DNA of 10,976 bases from Thermoleophilia bacterium (GCA_016463385.1 JAEMRL010000038.1:1-10976), one strand, 5' to 3'. Positions 1 through 8,327 are shown, counted from the stretch's first letter. Notes: generated from the letters alone by a model not told the origin. Program-made: numbers and translations.

Positions 1-694
1 AGAACTGCTCGTCGATCAGGAAGTACTCCTGCTCCGGGCCGATCGTCGTGTAGACGCGCTCGGGGGTGTCGCCGAAGAGGGCCAGGGCGCGCAGGGCCGA
101 CTTGTTGAGGGCGGCCATGGACCGCAGGAGCGGGATCTTGGTGTCGAGCGCCTCGCCGGTCCACGACGCGAACGCCGTGGGGATGCACAGATACGCCCCG
201 TTGGGGTTCTCCATGATGAAGGCGGGGCTGGTCGGGTCCCACGCGGTGTAGCCGCGGGCCTCGAAGGTGGCGCGGATGCCGCCGCTCGGGAAGCTCGACG
301 CGTCCGGCTCGCCCCGGATCAGCTCCTTGCCGCTGAACTGGGCGATGGACGTGCCGTCGCCGACCGGGCCGTAGAAGGAGTCGTGCTTCTCGGCCGTCGA
401 TCCGGTGAGCGGCTGGAACCAGTGGGTGTAGTGGGTGGCGCCCCTCTCGAGCGCCCAGTCCTTCATGGCCAGGGCCACTGCGTCCGCGAGTCCGGAATCG
501 AGCGGCTCGCCGCGATCGATCGTCGCCTGGAGCTGGCGGAAGATGGTCTTCGGCAGGCGCTGGCGCTGCTCGTCGGGTCCGAAGACGTTGGACCCGTAGA
601 CGGAGGTCCCCGGGATGGTCAGGTCACCGAACGTGATCGAACCGTTCGGGCTCCACTGAGCGGCGGCGACGTTTGTTCCTCGAACTCTCGGCAT
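1..694 (-). CDS. glnN: Type III glutamine synthetase, N-terminal part (partial)
   Basis: This is the first 231 codons of a glutamine synthetase (ATP-dependent ammonium plus glutamate to glutamine, cytoplasmic). The gene continues past the left edge. Translated from the ATG at 694, it shows blocks I recognise from the large type III (GSIII) family: FGPDEQRQRLPK near residue 39, ATHYTHWFQPLTGSTAEKHD near 86-105, SSFPSGGIRATFEARGYTAWDP near 133-154, and the glutamate-bearing block GPEQEYFLID near 219-228. Family members are usually about 700 residues, so roughly a third is present. An AGGAGG ribosome site lies about 11 nt before the ATG, and a possible -10 (TATCAT, 736-741 on the minus strand) lies further upstream. 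The gene is divergent from the PucR-type regulator, which may control it. The family call is firm. The rest of the active site lies outside the window. Confidence 0.93.
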   Translation of the reverse strand, partial: MPRVRGTNVAAAQWSPNGSITFGDLTIPGTSVYGSNVFGPDEQRQRLPKTIFRQLQATIDRGEPLDSGLADAVALAMKDWALERGATHYTHWFQPLTGSTAEKHDSFYGPVGDGTSIAQFSGKELIRGEPDASSFPSGGIRATFEARGYTAWDPTSPAFIMENPNGAYLCIPTAFASWTGEALDTKIPLLRSMAALNKSALRALALFGDTPERVYTTIGPEQEYFLIDEQF

Positions 695-735
695 GGCGCG
701 GATGGCCCTCCTTTTCTGGGCTAGGGCAGCGCCGG

Positions 736-741
736 ATGATA
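736..741 (-). promoter_or_regulatory. Candidate -10 box for the glutamine synthetase gene
   Basis: Read on the minus strand this is TATCAT, five of six matches to TATAAT. It lies about 40 bp upstream of the glutamine synthetase ATG. No convincing -35 is seen 16-18 bp upstream, so the promoter may depend on an activator. It is supported only by consensus match and position. Confidence 0.35.
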
Positions 742-770
742 CGACGCGGCCTCGTCCCGGCGCTTTGTGA

Positions 771-827
771 CCGAGGGCCAAACGCAGCCGCGGATCTTTC
801 GCCCGCTGGACAAACAACGGCCCTCGG
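771..827. repeat. 9-bp inverted repeat in the glnN/pucR intergenic region
   Basis: CCGAGGGCC at 771-779 is repeated as its exact reverse complement GGCCCTCGG at 819-827, with 39 bp between the arms. It lies between the two divergent promoters, roughly 30 bp behind the putative glutamine synthetase -10 and just upstream of the regulator's -35. The position suits an operator for a dimeric or tetrameric regulator such as the adjacent PucR-type protein. That role is inference, since short GC-rich repeats also arise by chance. Confidence 0.4.
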
Positions 828-839
828 GCGGCGGTTGGC

Positions 840-868
840 TTGAATCCGGCGGGTCGCGGCCCCATTGT
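840..868 (+). promoter_or_regulatory. Candidate sigma-70-type promoter of the PucR-type regulator (leaderless)
   Basis: TTGAAT (840-845), a 17-bp spacer and CATTGT (863-868) lie just before the ATG at 876, with seven bases between the -10 and the ATG. Transcription would therefore start at or next to the start codon, giving a leaderless mRNA. This also explains why no Shine-Dalgarno sequence precedes the ATG. The -10 match is modest. The in-frame TTG at 840, an alternative start, is better read as part of the -35. Confidence 0.45.
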
Positions 869-875
869 CCTGACG

Positions 876-2516
876 ATGGTCACCGACATCCGCTCGGCCG
901 CGCCCCCGGACGGCCGCACGCTCCTCGCCGATCTGCTCGGCCTCCCCGCCCTGCGCGGAGCCCGCGTGGTGCCTCCGAAGGCCGTACTCGACCGTCCCGT
1001 GTCGGCCCTGGTGGTCGCTGACGCCGACGCGCCCGAGGAGATCGACGCTGTCGTGGTGAGCCCGGGCGGGCCGCCCGAGGTGCTGCCGCCGGGGTGCGTC
1101 GGCGTGGTCTGCCGCCAGCCGCCCTCCGGCGACGTGGGCGTGCCGGTGATCGTGCTGCCCTCGGCCGCCCCCTGGGGCGCGGTGCTCGCCGCCATGGCCG
1201 GCGCCATCGCCGGCGGCACGGGCTCGGCCGGCGCCGCCCGCGCCCGCCTCGCGCTGCGGGCCCCGCTGATGGAGGGCCGCGGCTACCCCGGTCTCGCGAC
1301 CACGGCCAGCGAGCTCCTGAGCGCCCCGGTCGCGATCCTCGACGACTATCTCGACCTGCGCGGGGCCGCCGGCCTGTCGGACGAGCAGGAGGCCTTCCTC
1401 GAGGCGGCCGTCGTCCGCGCCCGCGGCCACGGGCCGGCCTCGGTGGTGGGGCCGTTCGTGGAGGAGTCCATGGAGGGCATCAGCCGCGAGCTGGTGCACG
1501 GCCCCTCGGGCGGGGTGATCGGCGTGCTCGTGGCCTGGGTGCCGTCGCCGGTCTCAGCCGCGCGCCAGGGGATCCTCGACGAGGTCGCCGAGGCCTCGGC
1601 GATGGAGCGGGCGCGCGAGGAGGTGCGCACCGAGACCGAGTCGCGCCTGCGCGGCGACCTGATCGAGGAGCTGATGGCCGGCGAGGCCGTCAGCCGCGAG
1701 TCGCTGGTGCGGCGGGCGCGTCACCTGGGCGCCGACCTGTCGGGCGGTGCGGTGGCGCTCATCGGCAAGCTCCAGGACCCGCACACCGAGGGCCGCGTCA
1801 TCACCGACCCCCGGCTGGTGCGCCGCTTCCTGCAGCAGGCGCGCGCGGCGATGGACATCCACTGGCCGCGGGCCCTGGTCGACTGGAACGAGGGCCGCCT
1901 GCTCGCCCTGCTGCCCCCGACCCCGGCGGGCGCCGGGGAGCTCAGCCACGAGGAGATCGGGGCGCTCGCCTTCACGCTCGGCAAGCGCCTGCTCGGCGCG
2001 ACCCGCGAGACGGTGCCGGGCCTCGCCCTGACGCTGGCGCTCTCGCGCTACACGCCCGAGCCCGAGCGGCTCGGCGCCGCCCTCGACGAGGCGCGCCTCG
2101 CCCTCGCCATCGGCGAGCGCCTCGGCCGCGTCGGCGAGGTGGTCACCTTCGAGGAGACCGGCACCTACAAGCTGCTCTTCCAGATCTTCGCCGACCGGCC
2201 GCAGGAGCTGATCTCCTTCTACGACCAGACCATCGCGCCCCTCGTGCGCTACGACGAGCAGTACCAGACCGAGCTGGTGGGAACGCTCTCCACCTACCTC
2301 GGCCACGACTGCAACCTGGCCGCGACGGCGAGCACGCTCTTCACCCACCGCCACACCGTGCGCTACCGCCTCGACCGGATCGCCGAGCTGTCGGGTCTCG
2401 ACATCGCCAAGACCGACGACCGCGAGAAGCTGTCGCTCGGACTCAAGGCGATGCGCCTGCTGGGCCGCCGCGTCTCCACCACCACCCAGCGGACGGGTAA
2501 GCGGCGCGCGAGCTGA
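876..2516 (+). CDS. PucR/CdaR-family transcriptional regulator
   Basis: This is a 546-aa cytoplasmic DNA-binding regulator. Residues about 13-120 resemble the PucR N-terminal domain (LLGLPALRGARVV followed by alternating hydrophobic strands). Residues about 130-245 look GAF-like. Residues about 258-430 fit the GGDEF-like CdaR domain (DLIEELMAGEAVSRESLVRRA at its front). Residues about 466-530 are the typical C-terminal PucR helix-turn-helix, with LAATASTLFTHRHTVRYRL and a trailing LGLKAMRLLG helix. This order is standard for PucR/CdaR proteins, which sense small molecules and control purine, nitrogen or sugar-acid genes. The effector cannot be read from sequence. Divergence from a glutamine synthetase gene suggests a nitrogen-related role. 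The ATG at 876 is preferred over a TTG at 840 because a promoter-like element occupies 840-868. Confidence 0.9.
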   Translation: MVTDIRSAAPPDGRTLLADLLGLPALRGARVVPPKAVLDRPVSALVVADADAPEEIDAVVVSPGGPPEVLPPGCVGVVCRQPPSGDVGVPVIVLPSAAPWGAVLAAMAGAIAGGTGSAGAARARLALRAPLMEGRGYPGLATTASELLSAPVAILDDYLDLRGAAGLSDEQEAFLEAAVVRARGHGPASVVGPFVEESMEGISRELVHGPSGGVIGVLVAWVPSPVSAARQGILDEVAEASAMERAREEVRTETESRLRGDLIEELMAGEAVSRESLVRRARHLGADLSGGAVALIGKLQDPHTEGRVITDPRLVRRFLQQARAAMDIHWPRALVDWNEGRLLALLPPTPAGAGELSHEEIGALAFTLGKRLLGATRETVPGLALTLALSRYTPEPERLGAALDEARLALAIGERLGRVGEVVTFEETGTYKLLFQIFADRPQELISFYDQTIAPLVRYDEQYQTELVGTLSTYLGHDCNLAATASTLFTHRHTVRYRLDRIAELSGLDIAKTDDREKLSLGLKAMRLLGRRVSTTTQRTGKRRAS

Positions 2517-2525
2517 TCGGTCCGG

Positions 2526-2531
2526 TACGGT
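2526..2531 (+). promoter_or_regulatory. TACGGT -10-like box before the zinc-ribbon gene
   Basis: TACGGT fits the actinobacterial TANNNT -10 and ends seven bases before the ATG at 2539. This spacing is that of a leaderless transcript. The same hexamer or TACCGT recurs at the same distance before the genes starting at 10430 (minus) and 10498 (plus). No clear -35 is seen. Confidence 0.45.
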
Positions 2532-2538
2532 CTGCTCG

Positions 2539-2895
2539 ATGCGTGAACGTCCCGCCCGTGGTGAGCCGATGCGATGCCCCTCCTGCGGAACCCGGCTCGT
2601 GGAACTGGAGCGCAGCGAGGTCCTGATCGACGCGTGTCCCGAGTGCCGGGGCGTGTGGCTCGACCGCGGCGAGCTCGACCGCATCCTGGATCGCGAGCGC
2701 CGCGTCGCGGCGGGGGTCCAGGACGAGGACGAGGACGAGGACTTCTTCGCCGAGATGGAGGGGCGAAAGGGCTCCGGCCGGCCGCGTCCCGCCGAGCGCG
2801 ACCAGCGCGACGACCGCGACGACGACGACCGCCGCGACGGAAAGAAGCGCCGCCGCCGCGGGATGCTCGAGGACCTCTTCGACTTCGAGTTCTAG
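2539..2895 (+). CDS. Small TFIIB-type zinc-ribbon protein
   Basis: A 118-aa protein carries a single zinc ribbon with the family hallmark CPSC followed by CPECRGVWLDRGEL. The four cysteines, at residues 13, 16, 33 and 36, are the predicted zinc ligands. After the ribbon comes a charged, low-complexity stretch (alternating Glu/Asp, then Arg/Asp and a KKRRRR run), ending in the aromatic/acidic tail LEDLFDFEF. This ribbon plus basic linker plus LFDF-like tail is common in uncharacterised bacterial zf-TFIIB proteins. The molecular role is unknown. The start is ambiguous. The ATG at 2539 has a TACGGT box at leaderless spacing, while the ATG at 2569 gives a protein beginning MRCPSC, the more usual family N-terminus. 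The gene starts 22 bp after the regulator's stop. Confidence 0.85.
   Translation: MRERPARGEPMRCPSCGTRLVELERSEVLIDACPECRGVWLDRGELDRILDRERRVAAGVQDEDEDEDFFAEMEGRKGSGRPRPAERDQRDDRDDDDRRDGKKRRRRGMLEDLFDFEF
2721..2742 (+). repeat. Short hexanucleotide tandem repeat within the zinc-ribbon gene
   Basis: Nearly four copies of GGACGA lie head to tail and encode an alternating Glu-Asp run in the linker of the zinc-ribbon protein. Units are in frame, so slippage would change linker length without a frameshift. This may be no more than low-complexity coding sequence. Confidence 0.6.
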
Positions 2896-2896
2896 C

Positions 2897-2949
2897 CGGC
2901 CTCCGCGGCCGTCCCGATCCGGGCGGCGCCGGAGCGGCCGCGCAGGCCG
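2897..2949. terminator. Candidate bidirectional terminator hairpin between convergent genes
   Basis: The left arm 2897-2910 pairs with 2936-2949 over 14 positions with one C-C mismatch (core GGCCTCCGCGGCC against GGCCGCGCAGGCC). The 25-nt loop is itself GC-rich. The hairpin sits in the 73-bp gap between the ends of the zinc-ribbon gene (plus) and the fasciclin gene (minus). No U-tract follows on either strand, as is common in high-GC actinobacteria. Confidence 0.5.
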
Positions 2950-2968
2950 CCCCGGCGGTCCGGGGTCG

Positions 2969-3478
2969 CTAGCTGGTCGGTGGGATCAGCACGCGGTTGA
3001 TGACGTGGACGATGCCGTTGCTGGCCCGCAGGTCCGTCTTCAGGACCTTCGAGTTGTTCAGGTAGACGGACTTCTTCGTCTTGCCGGTGATGCGGACGTT
3101 GACGGTGGCGCCGTTCAGCGTCTTCACCTTCTTGCCGTCGAGCGTCACGACCTTCGACGCCGGGACCGCGCCCTTGACGACGTGGTAGGTCAGGACGGCA
3201 CGCAGCAGGGCCTTGTCCTTGCCGAGCGCGGTGAGCGTGGCCTTCGGCACCTTGGCGAAGGCGGCGTTGTTCGGGGCGAAGACGGTCAGCTTGCCGGGGC
3301 CCGAGAGGGCGCTGACGAGCCCGGCCTTCTTCACCAGGCTCACGAGGGTGCTGAACTGGGGATCACTGGCGGCGAGGCCGACGATGTTCGGCTGCGCCGG
3401 GGTCGAGTTCTGTGCGAGGCCGGTCGCCGGGGCGGCGAGCAGGGCCGTCGCGGCGAGCGTCATGGCGATGCGCTTCAC
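2969..3478 (-). CDS. Secreted fasciclin (FAS1) domain protein
   Basis: This 169-aa protein opens with a Sec signal peptide: a basic start (MKR), a hydrophobic core to about residue 20, and a plausible cleavage after GLA near residue 22. The remainder is a single FAS1 domain. It contains the H1-type block KLTVFAPNNAAFAKVP near residues 63-78, the conserved YHVVKG near 98-103, and the H2-type block NGIVHVINRVLIPP at the C-terminus. FAS1 proteins are extracellular and commonly implicated in adhesion or matrix interaction (mycobacterial MPB70 is a one-domain example). The exact partner is unknown. Translation is predicted from a GTG at 3478 with AAGGA about 8 nt upstream. Lysine is enriched relative to its neighbours, which suits a secreted basic surface protein. 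It lies 95 bp downstream of the aminotransferase gene on the same strand but probably has its own promoter. Confidence 0.93.
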   Translation of the reverse strand: MKRIAMTLAATALLAAPATGLAQNSTPAQPNIVGLAASDPQFSTLVSLVKKAGLVSALSGPGKLTVFAPNNAAFAKVPKATLTALGKDKALLRAVLTYHVVKGAVPASKVVTLDGKKVKTLNGATVNVRITGKTKKSVYLNNSKVLKTDLRASNGIVHVINRVLIPPTS

Positions 3479-3573
3479 GGGGTGCGTCCTTGGTCGGTGG
3501 GACTTTCCCTGCAGCTACGCAGCCGCCCCCCGCTTCGGTTGAGCATCCGTCCGTCGCCGCGGACGCGGCCGGC

Positions 3574-4368
3574 TCAGGCCCCGCCGGTCGTCGCGGCCGC
3601 GAGGGCCGCGTGGATGCTCCGGGCCATCGGGCCCGGAGCGCCGTCCCCCACCGGTGCGCCGTCGATGGCCGTCACCGCGATCGCGCCCCGGACCGCGTTG
3701 GTCAGCACGATCTCGTCGGCCGCCCGCCAGAGCTCCTCCTCCGGCGCCTCCTCGCGCACGGGGAGCGCCTCCATCACGACGCCGCGCGCGACCCCGGCGA
3801 GGAGCCCCTGCGCAGGGGCCGTCAGCAGCTCCCCGCCGATGGCGCAGAAGACGCTCGCGATCGCGGCCTCGCCGAGGCGTCCGCGGTCGTCGAGCAGCAG
3901 CGCGTGGTCGGCGCCCTCACCCGTCGCCCGGCGCTGGCTCCATCGGTGGCCGGCGTAGGAGAGCGTCTTGTGCTCGGCGATCCGGTTCCCCGGGAGCCAG
4001 GCGCCGGCCACCGAGATGGCCGACGCCGCGATCACCCCGGTGAGCATGGGCGGCTCATCGGTCACCTCCACCAGCAGGGTCGGTCGCGGGGTGGCGCACA
4101 GGCGGACGCGCCGCGTGCCGGCACCCGAGGCCACCAGCGCCTCCTCCACGGCCACCCGCATGACGTCCACGGTCGCGATCGGAGCGAGTCCGAGCTCGGC
4201 GGCCGAGCGCATCAGGCGCCCGAGGTGCCGGTCGAGCAGCGCCACGCGACCGCCCTCGGCGCGCATCGTCTCCAGCAGCCCCTCGCCCCAGCGCACCGCC
4301 GGATCGTCGATCGAGAGCGCCGCGTCGCCCGGCGCGACGAGCCCCCCGTCGAGCCAGACGACCCTCAC
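3574..4368 (-). CDS. Class IV PLP-dependent aminotransferase / aminodeoxychorismate lyase-like protein
   Basis: A 264-aa fold-type IV PLP enzyme. Visible family marks are the N-terminal VVWLDGGLV and RWGEGLLETMR (residues about 3-36), and the Schiff-base lysine in the EHKTLSYAGHR block (Lys134). The conserved glutamate is in GRLGEAAIASVF (Glu167), and the C-terminal phosphate-binding block is LTNAVRGAIAVTAIDG (about 222-237). Length matches 4-amino-4-deoxychorismate lyase (PabC, folate synthesis) and D-amino acid or branched-chain aminotransferases. The sequence alone does not separate these. No pabA/pabB gene is in view to decide. The GTG at 4368 is chosen because it begins directly before the first conserved strand and has a GCAGG ribosome site. 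An upstream TTG at 4422 would add a non-conserved Arg/Pro-rich 18-residue tail. It is divergent from the gene at 4490. Confidence 0.85.
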   Translation of the reverse strand: MRVVWLDGGLVAPGDAALSIDDPAVRWGEGLLETMRAEGGRVALLDRHLGRLMRSAAELGLAPIATVDVMRVAVEEALVASGAGTRRVRLCATPRPTLLVEVTDEPPMLTGVIAASAISVAGAWLPGNRIAEHKTLSYAGHRWSQRRATGEGADHALLLDDRGRLGEAAIASVFCAIGGELLTAPAQGLLAGVARGVVMEALPVREEAPEEELWRAADEIVLTNAVRGAIAVTAIDGAPVGDGAPGPMARSIHAALAAATTGGA

Positions 4369-4445
4369 CGGCCTGCGATCGGCCGTCCCCGGCGGCCGTG
4401 TGTGAGAATGGCCGTCGCGCAATCAACGCAGTGAGGAGTCGCTCC

Positions 4446-4493
4446 GTGTCGCACCCGGCTGACGCTAGCAAGGGCCCGAGGGCCGACGCATGA
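4446..4493 (+). CDS. Possible 15-codon leader ORF coupled to the next gene
   Basis: A GTG at 4446 follows an excellent ribosome site (AGGAG at 4434-4438, 7-nt spacing). It opens a 15-codon frame, VSHPADASKGPRADA, ending in TGA at 4491-4493. That stop overlaps the ATG at 4490 of the next gene as ATGA, the arrangement of translational coupling. The ribosome site is stronger than the one directly before 4490. It could be a regulatory leader peptide, a coupling device or chance. The peptide has no run of a single amino acid that would suggest classic attenuation. Confidence 0.35.
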   Translation: MSHPADASKGPRADA

Positions 4494-4972
4494 GGCAGAC
4501 CATCGCCTTCCAGGCCACCGGCTTCGACTGCTCGCCGGTCGAGGTGCAGATCGAGGACAACGGGGAGATGCCCGACGAGGACGCCCTCCCCGTCGCCCTC
4601 CTGGCGTTCGAGAGCGGATCCAACGTCGTCCTCACGCTGCCGCTCGCCACGAGCGACGCCGAGAACATGATGAACGCGTTCACCCAGGCCGAGCCCTTCC
4701 GGCACGACGTGCCGGATGCCAGCAACTGGCAGCCGCAGCCCTCGGGGCTCCCCGAGGGGCTGTTCTGGGCGCTCCAGCCGAGCGTCGTCGGCGTGTCGGT
4801 CACCCCGCCGCAGCAGACCCCGGACGGCATGGTCCCGCACTGGACCCTCGCGTTCGACGACGAGGACGGCAGCCAGGTCCAGATCGCCGTCAGCGACCCG
4901 ATGTGCGTGCAGATCGTGCGCGCCCTCGCCGGCGTCGCCCGCGGCGAGATGGAGGGCGGCGAGCAAAACTAG
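4490..4972 (+). CDS. Acidic protein of unknown function
   Basis: I do not recognise this 160-aa protein. It is strongly acidic, has no signal peptide, membrane segment or cysteine cluster (Cys at about 14 and 144), and is probably cytoplasmic. It alternates short strand-like stretches (MRQTIAFQATGF, VALLAFESGSNVVLTLPL, HWTLAFDDEDGSQVQIAVS) with a Pro/Gln-rich middle (about 75-115). It ends in an amphipathic helix, VQIVRALAGVARGEME. This suggests a compact beta-rich domain. GAGGG lies 7 nt before the ATG, and a coupled leader ORF precedes it. It ends 62 bp before the sulfite/nitrite reductase, which has its own promoter-like element, so shared function is only possible. Codon bias matches its neighbours, supporting a real gene. 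Confidence 0.75.
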   Translation: MRQTIAFQATGFDCSPVEVQIEDNGEMPDEDALPVALLAFESGSNVVLTLPLATSDAENMMNAFTQAEPFRHDVPDASNWQPQPSGLPEGLFWALQPSVVGVSVTPPQQTPDGMVPHWTLAFDDEDGSQVQIAVSDPMCVQIVRALAGVARGEMEGGEQN

Positions 4973-4984
4973 GGATTCACCGAG

Positions 4985-4999
4985 GGTATCTGGTATTTT
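4985..4999 (+). promoter_or_regulatory. Candidate extended -10 and direct repeat upstream of the reductase gene
   Basis: TGG-TATTTT (4991-4999) has the TG-N layout of an extended -10 and lies about 35 bp before the reductase ATG. No good -35 is seen at 16-18 bp. GGTAT occurs twice, at 4985-4989 and 4992-4996, with a 7-bp period. The second copy overlaps the -10, where a repressor could act. It is an unusually AT-rich patch in this 62-bp gap. Confidence 0.4.
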
Positions 5000-5034
5000 C
5001 CCGCGCTCCGGGCGACGACGCGAGGGCGGGTGGC

Positions 5035-7299
<2,265 letters not shown>

Positions 7300-7309
7300 G
7301 GGAGGCGCC

Positions 7310-7864
7310 GTGACGACCACCACCACGACCGACATCGTCCGCATCGGGGCGAAGATCTACGCGCAGGACCCCGGGGTCATCGACCTCCCGGCCTACGTCC
7401 CGATCTTCCACGGGTGGATCCAGCGCAAGGTCCTCGACGGGGTCCCGATCGACGTGGCCGACTACGCCCACGTCCCCGACGGCCCCGGGGTCATGCTGAT
7501 CGGCCACGAGGCCGACCGCTCCCTCGACCTCGGCGAGGGCCGCCCCGGCGTGCTCTACCAGCGAAAGCGCGACGGCGAGGGCAGCCTGGAGGCCCGCTTC
7601 GCCGCGGCCATCGCCGCGGCCGACGGCATCGCCGACGAGTTGGAGGCCGACGCGGCCGCGGGCGGTGTCGCCTTCGGACGGGACGAGATCCTGCTGAAGG
7701 TCACCGACCGGCGTCTCGCCCCCAACGAGGACGCGACGCTCGACGCGCTGCGCCCGGCCATCGAGGCTGCGCTCGCCACGGTCCGGCCCGGCCGCGACGC
7801 CGAGATCGCGCGCGTCACCGAGGACCCCGACGGCCCCTTCACCGCCCGGGTGATCCTCCGCTGA
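7310..7864 (+). CDS. Conserved-looking protein of unknown function, operon partner of the reductase
   Basis: A 184-aa soluble protein starts at GTG 7310, only 10 bp after the reductase stop. Its ribosome site AGGGGAGG begins inside that stop codon, so the two are very likely co-transcribed. After a short Thr-rich start, the sequence has a dense motif-rich core: IPUT-free segments such as PIFHGWIQRKVLDG (near 31-44), IDVADYAHVPDGPGVMLIGHEAD (near 47-69) and GRPGVLYQRKRDG (near 77-89). Two helical regions and a strand-rich end follow. I recall similar uncharacterised proteins next to bacterial sulfite reductases, but this is memory, not a search. It has no cysteines for a cluster. Its role could be assembly, electron-donor docking or regulation of the reductase. 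No biochemical function is claimed. The conserved His and Asp residues around 34-66 are the obvious candidates for function. Confidence 0.82.
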   Translation: MTTTTTTDIVRIGAKIYAQDPGVIDLPAYVPIFHGWIQRKVLDGVPIDVADYAHVPDGPGVMLIGHEADRSLDLGEGRPGVLYQRKRDGEGSLEARFAAAIAAADGIADELEADAAAGGVAFGRDEILLKVTDRRLAPNEDATLDALRPAIEAALATVRPGRDAEIARVTEDPDGPFTARVILR

Positions 7865-7873
7865 ACCCGTCCT

Positions 7874-7903
7874 CCGGCCCGGCGTCCTGCGACGCCGGGC
7901 CGG
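7874..7903. terminator. Strong bidirectional terminator hairpin
   Basis: A perfect 13-bp GC-rich stem (7874-7886 with 7891-7903) closes a 4-nt loop, CTGC. It begins 10 bp after the stop of the 184-aa gene (plus) and ends 3 bp before the stop of the 66-aa gene (minus), so it can end both transcripts. No U-tract follows. Confidence 0.75.
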
Positions 7904-7906
7904 GGA

Positions 7907-8107
7907 TCAGGCCGTCGCCCCCTCGTCGGATCCCCGTCCGAACGCGGGCAGGCGCCACGATCTCTCGAGTCTGCGGACTTCCGAGTCGATCCGCAGTTGT
8001 TCGAAATAGCGCTCCCGCGCGGCGACGTACTCATCGAAGCCCGTCGAGAGCGTCCGCCAGCCCCGGTCGTCGGCCTCTCTCGGCCGATCGTCTGGTGCGT
8101 CGGACAT
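7907..8107 (-). CDS. Small helical protein of unknown function (66 aa)
   Basis: I do not recognise this small protein. It begins with a hydrophilic, Asp/Arg-rich, likely disordered stretch (about 1-20). A continuous amphipathic helix of charged and aromatic residues follows (about 21-52, including DEYVAARERYFEQLRIDSEV), and the tail is short and Gly-rich. It has no signal peptide, membrane segment or cysteine. Support for a real gene comes from a GGTGGG ribosome site before the ATG at 8107 and a promoter-like pair upstream (8143-8171). A terminator hairpin lies 3 bp beyond the stop. It converges on the reductase operon. The helix may mediate dimerisation or binding to a partner. Confidence 0.65.
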   Translation of the reverse strand: MSDAPDDRPREADDRGWRTLSTGFDEYVAARERYFEQLRIDSEVRRLERSWRLPAFGRGSDEGATA

Positions 8108-8142
8108 GTCCCACCCCCGGCGGTCGCCTGCGATGAGTTGCG

Positions 8143-8171
8143 AATATCCACCCGATCCGCGGACCGCGCAA
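8143..8171 (-). promoter_or_regulatory. Candidate promoter of the 66-aa gene
   Basis: On the minus strand TTGCGC (8171-8166) and GATATT (8148-8143) are separated by 17 bp. They lie about 35 bp upstream of the ATG at 8107, in a locally AT-richer patch. The rest of the 262-bp gap 8108-8369 holds the terminator at 8328-8354 and nothing else I can support. Confidence 0.45.
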
Positions 8172-8327
8172 TCCGGGTTTTCCCCAGGGGCCTCCGCCGC
8201 ACCGGCGACGGGGCGGGCGATCCCCGTGGATCGACGCCTCGGCCGCCCGTGATGGCCGTGCCCATCGTGATCTCGCCCCCGCCGGGGTCGGCGGGCGGCG
8301 GCGTTTCACTGTGCGAACCCGTGCCGC

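Noticed and set aside
2569..2571. Internal ATG as the start of the zinc-ribbon protein
   Set aside because: It remains possible because family members often begin MxCPxC, but its ribosome site is poor. The ATG at 2539 has a promoter box at leaderless spacing, so the longer form was preferred.
1554..2684. A 376-codon minus-strand open frame across the PucR gene and the zinc-ribbon start
   Set aside because: It is a shadow of two well-supported plus-strand genes, and its product is Arg/Gly/Ala/Leu-rich without domain signals.
2897..2968. Small ORF in the gap between the zinc-ribbon and fasciclin genes
   Set aside because: The gap is only 73 bp and is explained by a terminator hairpin. No start with a ribosome site is present.
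4369..4422. Upstream TTG start for the class IV aminotransferase
   Set aside because: The added residues are Arg/Pro-rich and not family-like. The GTG at 4368 immediately precedes the first conserved strand.
4903..5034. Upstream start for the reductase (44 extra residues)
   Set aside because: The extension is Arg-rich shadow sequence overlapping the preceding gene. The ATG at 5035 has a ribosome site and begins the expected N-terminus.
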